The position numbers were made by a program, and so were the translations under genes. Shown here piece by piece: positions 14,389-18,013 of a stretch of 18,013 nt of DNA. This DNA is from CAMEON01 sp045602325 (GTDB lineage: Bacteria > Bacillota > Clostridia > Oscillospirales > CAG-272). Numbering within the stretch: the first letter of the stretch is position 1; every line of letters begins with the position of its first letter. The notes under the pieces are model-generated. The model saw only the letters and a list, made by a program, of their open reading frames with translations, ran no database searches and was not told where the DNA came from. The DNA is taken from positions 1 to 18,013 of the forward strand of contig JAZSBH010000027.1 in NCBI GenBank assembly GCA_045602325.1, given 5' to 3'.

Positions 14389-15872
14389 GATTCTATCCTT
14401 TCTCGAATGCGCCCCGCATAGGGGGCCAAATGTGATTGGTTTGCCAAGGACAGCGGATCCGCGGGATCGAATTCCCCCGTCCTGACGGGCGGTGCGCAGG
14501 GATTTTCCATGCACACGTAGCGGCACTCGTCGTAAATGTGATCCTCTCCATCGGTGTCCACGTCCTCCACGTCCACCTGACTGTACACCAAGGAAGGGAG
14601 GGTGCGGATGAAGTGGCGGCAGGTAGAGAACACGTAGAGCATGGGAATCCCGTGGCTGTCAAAAGCCAAGCGGTTATGAAGCTGTGCCTTCCCTGCCATG
14701 CGGGTGTTGTCGGCCTTGTCCCAGTAGACCCCTTCCCGCTCCATCAGCTCCCCGATGGACTCGCCGCCGTTGCGCTGGTAGATGGCGGGGTCGGCTACCC
14801 CGTGAATGCGCCTCCCCATGAGATTGGGGTCCTCGGCCTCAATGCGGCGGATCATACGGGCGATCTCGTCGGCGTTCCTGCATACCCCCGTATTGGGAAT
14901 GGGCAGACCGTTGGCATCGGCGCGGCAACCGTAGAGCTCCCGAATGCGGTAGAGCCGTCCGTCGTGATCCACGGCGTACCACCCCACCGAAAAGGGTCGG
15001 GTGTATCCCCAGTCGAACCCCCGCCAGATGCTCCACGTAGGCGGAATGCGGAAAGGGGCTATAACGTGGGTGCCCACTCTGTCTCCGTAGTGATCAGGGT
15101 CGTTGCGCCACTCGGTGAATACCTGCCCCGAGAAGGAATCCCAATCGCCGTAGAGCAGAGCCTTGCGCTCGGCCTCGGGCAGAACCGCCAGGCGGGTCAA
15201 ATAGTCGGGGTCGTTGCGGAGCAGGATCCCGTTGTCAAACACCGTAGAAGGTACGAAGATGCGGGAGCGGCGGCGGGTCTCCTGCCGTCCGTCGGGAAAC
15301 GTCACCTTGGCCTCGTCCCACACCGTCTTCATGGGGGGCGCGGGGGTGATGAACCGCTCCTTGACCCAGCCGTGACCAATACCGCCGGGATTGGCGGTGG
15401 CACGGATGTAGCACCGCGTCCCGGGGCCGTTTGGGCGGTTGCGGGAAAAGAGGTAGCTGTACTCCTCCCAGGTGAATTGGGTCAGCTCGTCAAAAGCGAT
15501 GAAATCGTATGCCTGACCCTGGTAGTTGAACTTGTCCTTGGGATGGGGGAGACTGCCGAAGATGATCTTCGCCCCCGAGGAAAATCTCCACACGTGCCCC
15601 GTGGCGTTGTAGGTCGCCCCCCGATCTACCAGGGGGTAGTAATGGAGGGACTTGTCCACCAGCTCGGAGAGCTGGGGATAGGTCTTGCGGAGGATCAAGC
15701 CCTTGTAATACGGAATGTGGATCTGCCGCAATGCCTCCATCACCAGAGCATCCGACTTTCCTCCTCCGGCCGCTCCTCCGTAAAGCGCCTCGTCCTCGGG
15801 GCGCGCCATAAACATGGCCTGGCGAGGCTGAGGCCGCCAGATCACGGGACGGGGTCTTGAACTTCGGCTCAT
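14385..15872 (-). CDS. terL: Phage terminase large subunit
   Basis: The product is 495 residues and all motor and nuclease motifs are intact. ATPase: Walker A GAAGGGKS (33-40), Walker B FIAFDE with D128-E129, and the coupling motif ATANPGG (158-164). RNase H-like nuclease: D287 in GFDWGY, D361 in VADPAIY and D447 in EDHIYDECRY. TerL pumps DNA into the procapsid and cuts it. The gene overlaps the TerS-like stop and the portal start by 4 nt each, so translation is coupled. Confidence 0.95.
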   Translation of the reverse strand: MSRSSRPRPVIWRPQPRQAMFMARPEDEALYGGAAGGGKSDALVMEALRQIHIPYYKGLILRKTYPQLSELVDKSLHYYPLVDRGATYNATGHVWRFSSGAKIIFGSLPHPKDKFNYQGQAYDFIAFDELTQFTWEEYSYLFSRNRPNGPGTRCYIRATANPGGIGHGWVKERFITPAPPMKTVWDEAKVTFPDGRQETRRRSRIFVPSTVFDNGILLRNDPDYLTRLAVLPEAERKALLYGDWDSFSGQVFTEWRNDPDHYGDRVGTHVIAPFRIPPTWSIWRGFDWGYTRPFSVGWYAVDHDGRLYRIRELYGCRADANGLPIPNTGVCRNADEIARMIRRIEAEDPNLMGRRIHGVADPAIYQRNGGESIGELMEREGVYWDKADNTRMAGKAQLHNRLAFDSHGIPMLYVFSTCRHFIRTLPSLVYSQVDVEDVDTDGEDHIYDECRYVCMENPCAPPVRTGEFDPADPLSLANQSHLAPYAGRIRERIES

Positions 15873-16294
15873 TCCCCCTCACCACCCGTCTCACGCCCCA
15901 CCGCGGCTACGGTCTCCGCCTCCATAGGCGGATAGTCCACCACTCCGTTCAGAAGCTCATCGCCTTCCTCCTTGGGATGCTCCCGCCAGCGAGCGGGGTC
16001 TCGATTATTGAGATAGTAGGCGCAGACCCGCACGTCAGCGGGGATATGTACCTCCTCAAAGCCGTCCTTCAGATCCTCCCGCTCGGCCACCTTCTTGCCG
16101 GTGGTCTGATCGTACTCCACGGTTTTGACCTTGAAGGATTTCTTCAGCTTGACCTTGTACCCGCAGGCACGGCGGTAGAGGGCGTCCTCTACCCGACGAC
16201 AACGGGTCGCATCCTTTACCTCGATGGCAGAAGGGATATCATCGACCCCCTCCGCTGCCTCTCCATCAGACTTGCGCTTCCGGATTTCCGCCAT
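15869..16294 (-). CDS. Terminase small subunit-like protein, apparently lacking the N-terminal HTH
   Basis: The product is 141 residues. The segment VEDALYRRACGYKVKLKKSF, then HIPADVRVCAYYLNNRDPARW, matches the second half of Firmicute TerS proteins ('ve.aL.krA.Gy' to 'P.....a..f.LkNR.p..W'). It lies immediately before TerL with an ATGA overlap. In those proteins a helix-turn-helix domain that recognises packaging DNA normally precedes this part; here only about 30 residues precede it and no HTH is evident. The ATG at 16294 has AAGGAGG at about 6 nt, so the start looks genuine. It overlaps the upstream gene by 29 nt. Confidence 0.75.
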   Translation of the reverse strand: MAEIRKRKSDGEAAEGVDDIPSAIEVKDATRCRRVEDALYRRACGYKVKLKKSFKVKTVEYDQTTGKKVAEREDLKDGFEEVHIPADVRVCAYYLNNRDPARWREHPKEEGDELLNGVVDYPPMEAETVAAVGRETGGEGE

Positions 16295-16532
16295 AGGTGT
16301 CCTCCTTCCCCGTCTGCAGGTGGATGACGTACTCGTCTCCCTCCCTGTCGACGGTACAGGAGAAGCCGTCCAGCGCCGTCTTGATGTCCTCTACCTTGAC
16401 CCGCAGGGTGTCCGCCTTCAGGAGGGTGAGCAGGTAGCCCAGCCAAGCGTGGTAGAGCTTCAAGGTCTCCTCCACGGCGACAGGCAGAAGCTTGTAGGGG
16501 ATGCGGGTGTTTTTCTTGGGTGTCTTACTCAT
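16266..16532 (-). CDS. Hypothetical protein, second gene of the phage-type operon
   Basis: The product is 88 residues; I do not recognise its family. A basic N-terminus (MSKTPKKNTRIPYK) is followed by a helix (AVEETLKLYHAWLGYLLTLLKA) and a region with predicted beta strands (FSCTVDREGDEYVIHLQTGK). It overlaps the genes on both sides by 8 and 29 nt. GAAAGGAAG lies 9 nt before the ATG at 16532, so the longer frame to 16571 is not used. Its place directly before the TerS-like gene hints at a packaging or regulatory role, but nothing in the sequence proves it. Confidence 0.7.
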   Translation of the reverse strand: MSKTPKKNTRIPYKLLPVAVEETLKLYHAWLGYLLTLLKADTLRVKVEDIKTALDGFSCTVDREGDEYVIHLQTGKEDTYGGNPEAQV

Positions 16533-16791
16533 GATATGCGTACTTCCTTTCATAAAAATGATCCATGGCAATTTTCAGAGGACATTGCTTATAGCCCTCG
16601 GGATGAGCACAGAAGCGGTAGACGTACTCCCTCCGTGCCAACAGATCGGGGAAGCGAAAGCTGGCGCCTTCGCAGTTCACGTGCCCCTTTCCCCGATCCT
16701 TCTTAAAATAGGGGCAAATACCAATATGAACGTCCACCTCCTCCTCGGGAGTCATAGCGGGTTTCTCATATACGGATGCTGTCCGGTTCAT
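16525..16791 (-). CDS. Four-cysteine small protein, first gene of the phage-type operon
   Basis: The product is 88 residues. Four cysteines (C26, C40, C61, C70), with H37 and H63 nearby, are spaced as in a small metal-binding protein: CPYFKK, NCEGASFRF, YRFCAHPEGYKQCP. This type of small Cys protein is seen near terminase genes in Firmicute phages; its role is unknown, and zinc binding is inferred. The ATG at 16791 is chosen because AAAGGAGG lies about 9 nt upstream; an in-frame ATG ten codons earlier has a poorer ribosome site. It is the first gene after the leftward promoter at 16871-16899. Confidence 0.75.
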   Translation of the reverse strand: MNRTASVYEKPAMTPEEEVDVHIGICPYFKKDRGKGHVNCEGASFRFPDLLARREYVYRFCAHPEGYKQCPLKIAMDHFYERKYAYHE

Positions 16792-16848
16792 GTAACGGGT
16801 ACCTCCTTTGGTTTTGTTCATTCGTCTTGCTTGTTTAACATTTTGCGT

Positions 16849-16865
16849 CAAGTTCGCTTAACTTG
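16849..16865. promoter_or_regulatory. Candidate operator palindrome at the leftward operon start
   Basis: CAAGTT and AACTTG form an inverted repeat separated by five bases (cgctt). It lies 5 bp downstream of the -10 box and so spans the predicted transcription start. A CI-like dimer bound here would block the packaging operon. A looser TGTTTAACA palindrome lies nearby at 16832-16840. Alternatively it is a hairpin at the 5' end of the mRNA. Confidence 0.5.
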
Positions 16866-16870
16866 GCATC

Positions 16871-16899
16871 AGTATACCACACCCTTGCCGATTTGTCAA
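16871..16899 (-). promoter_or_regulatory. Leftward promoter of the phage-type operon
   Basis: The minus strand has TTGACA (16899-16894), a 17-bp spacer ending TGG (extended -10) and TATACT (16876-16871). It is the only strong promoter seen upstream of the packaging and head genes. It is divergent from the repressor promoter, with 41 bp between the -35 boxes. Confidence 0.8.
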
Positions 16900-16940
16900 T
16901 CCCACTTTTGAAATTTATTTAACTATTTTTCTGCAACCCC

Positions 16941-16969
16941 TTGACAGCAAAGGAAAAATCGTGTATAAT
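16941..16969 (+). promoter_or_regulatory. Perfect consensus promoter of the repressor gene
   Basis: TTGACA (16941-16946), a 17-bp spacer and TATAAT (16964-16969) lie on the plus strand. Transcription starts near 16976, about 30 nt before the repressor ATG. A frame extended upstream would begin inside this -10 box, which rules that start out. Confidence 0.88.
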
Positions 16970-17005
16970 AAACAAAACAAAACCACACACGAAAGGAATA
17001 TCACC

Positions 17006-17698
17006 ATGGATGTTTTCAAGGATCGGCTCATAGAAGCCATGACCCTACGGGGTATGCGCGCCTCGGAGCTGGCGAAGCGCACGGGACTCTCCAAGGCCCG
17101 CATCAGCCAGTACGTCAACGGCAAGTTCATCCCCAAGTCGGACGCCGTCCTGCTCATTGCCGAGGTTCTGCAGGTCTCCGAGCTCTGGCTCCTGGGTAAG
17201 GATGCCGCCATGACCGGCGGTGCCGGCGCCGCCCACGAGGCTCCCCGCCCCTCCGACGGATTCCCCACTCGCGCCCCGCTTCCCTGCCCCGAAAACGTCG
17301 CCCCCCTCCGCCTCTGCCGCTATCCCATTCTGGGTGAGATCGCCTGCGGCCTGCCCATTCTGGCCGAGGAAGACCCCGACGGCGGCTACGTCACCGCCGC
17401 CGAGACCCGTGCAGACTTCTGCCTCACCGCCAAGGGCGACAGCATGATCGGAGCCCGTATTTACGACGGTGACCAGGTCTTTATCCAGCAGACCGATCTG
17501 GTCAACAACGGAGAGATCGCCGCCGTGGTGGTGGACAATGAGGCCACCCTCAAGCGGGTCTACTACTATCCCGAGGACGAAAAGCTGATCCTCACCGCCG
17601 AAAACCCGGTATTCCCCCCCATGGTCTTCGTGGGCGAGGAGCTTGCCAGCATCCACATCCTTGGCCGCGCCGTGGCCTTCCAATCCAAGGTACGGTGA
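17006..17698 (+). CDS. CI/LexA-like repressor: XRE helix-turn-helix plus S24 autocleavage domain
   Basis: The product is 230 residues. The N-terminal HTH (residues 5-60) includes ASELAKRTGLSKARISQYVN, the DNA-reading helices, and VSELWLLG. A Pro/Ala-rich linker (about 70-100) leads to an S24 domain. The cleavage loop LGEIACGLPIL has a C114-G115 bond, as in UmuD. The catalytic serine is S146 in KGDSMIGARI and the lysine is K183 in ATLKRV. Such proteins hold phage operons silent until RecA-triggered self-cleavage during DNA damage. The gene is divergent from the packaging operon and shares its control region, so that operon is the expected target. The ATG at 17006 follows GAAAGGA at about 9 nt. 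Confidence 0.92.
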   Translation: MDVFKDRLIEAMTLRGMRASELAKRTGLSKARISQYVNGKFIPKSDAVLLIAEVLQVSELWLLGKDAAMTGGAGAAHEAPRPSDGFPTRAPLPCPENVAPLRLCRYPILGEIACGLPILAEEDPDGGYVTAAETRADFCLTAKGDSMIGARIYDGDQVFIQQTDLVNNGEIAAVVVDNEATLKRVYYYPEDEKLILTAENPVFPPMVFVGEELASIHILGRAVAFQSKVR

Positions 17699-17814
17699 TC
17701 CACCCCCGCTAACCTGTTGAGCAACCACCTTCAATTTGGTTTTGACGTGACTGAATCGTTACCCTTTCGGCCACGAAATTGCATCGCAAATTTTTTGCTG
17801 TCGACAGAATCGGC

Positions 17815-17843
17815 TTGTCCCCGCGCCCGCTTTGTGGTATCCT
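17815..17843 (+). promoter_or_regulatory. Possible promoter of the right-edge lipoprotein gene
   Basis: TTGTCC (17815-17820), a 17-bp spacer ending TGG (extended -10) and TATCCT (17838-17843) lie on the plus strand. It starts a new transcription unit after the repressor and marks where host-type genes appear to resume. Confidence 0.5.
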
Positions 17844-17872
17844 ATGGGCAAATCCACCCAAAGGAGTTATAT

Positions 17873-18013
17873 ATGAGAACCAACAAAGCCCTGCGCCGTT
17901 TGTGGACAGGCCTGGCTCTGCCCGCCGTCCTCCTGTACCTGACCGCCTGTTCCCCCCTGACCGTCGGAGATTCCGCCCCGTCGGAGGATCTCCCCACCCC
18001 CGCCGACACCACC
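17873..18013 (+). CDS. N-terminal part of a lipoprotein, cut by the window edge
   Basis: Forty-seven codons are visible. The start MRTNKALRRL is followed by a hydrophobic stretch and the lipobox LTAC (cysteine at residue 26), then a Pro/Ser/Asp-rich linker (SAPSEDLPTPADTT). This is a typical Gram-positive lipoprotein anchor. AAAGGAG lies 6 nt before the ATG. The functional domain is outside the window, so no role can be given. Confidence 0.75.
   Translation, partial: MRTNKALRRLWTGLALPAVLLYLTACSPLTVGDSAPSEDLPTPADTT

Noticed and set aside
16961..17005. A 15-codon upstream extension of the repressor
   Set aside because: It would begin in the -10 box, before the predicted transcription start; the ATG at 17006 has GAAAGGA upstream.
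7690..17872. Direct repeats flanking the phage cassette as attachment sites
   Set aside because: Comparing the sequences left of 7760 and right of 17698 by eye gave only short GC-rich or promoter-like matches, none convincing. No integrase gene is visible.

Overview
The window looks like a chromosomal stretch of a GC-rich Firmicute, most likely a gut Clostridia (Oscillospiraceae-like). This is inferred from strong AGGAGG-type ribosome sites, sigma-A promoters with 17-bp spacers, a DUF4349 lipoprotein, an N4-gp56 type capsid gene and plant-glycan hydrolases. No rRNA or tRNA gene lies in the window, so the taxon cannot be fixed from the sequence.

Left part (1-7700), ordinary host genes. At the left edge two perfect consensus promoters, exactly 114 bp apart, fire leftward out of the window; they look like the tandem promoters of an rRNA operon. 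A leftward gene for a beta-propeller glycoside hydrolase (293-1900) has its own promoter and a perfect 16-bp inverted repeat in its leader. A rightward NCS2 uracil permease gene (2310-3680) is preceded by a strong promoter, a foldable leader and an intrinsic terminator, the layout of a riboswitch or attenuator. A DUF4349 lipoprotein gene (3842-4828) follows. A leftward GH78 alpha-L-rhamnosidase gene (4912-7434) comes next; its 5' leader carries ten tandem 16-17 bp palindromic repeats.

Central part (7748-16791), a phage-type operon read leftward: a four-cysteine protein, a small hypothetical protein, a TerS-like protein, TerL, portal, a Prp-type cysteine protease, a scaffold-like protein, an N4-gp56 major capsid protein, four small head-region proteins and a beta-propeller protein. 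Genes are intact and tightly coupled, mostly by 4-nt overlaps. A LexA/CI-like repressor (17006-17698) is divergently transcribed from a shared 214-bp promoter region. A host-like lipoprotein gene begins at 17873 and runs off the window.

The most interesting point is that the phage segment appears bounded on both sides by non-phage genes with their own promoters. It contains only a repressor plus DNA-packaging and capsid genes: no integrase, replication, tail or lysis genes. It may be a capsid-only satellite, a domesticated particle, or a neatly trimmed prophage remnant. The cassette also encodes a Prp protease, and the capsid N-terminus carries an LQHF-AS motif like the site Prp cuts in ribosomal protein L27, suggesting self-contained capsid maturation.
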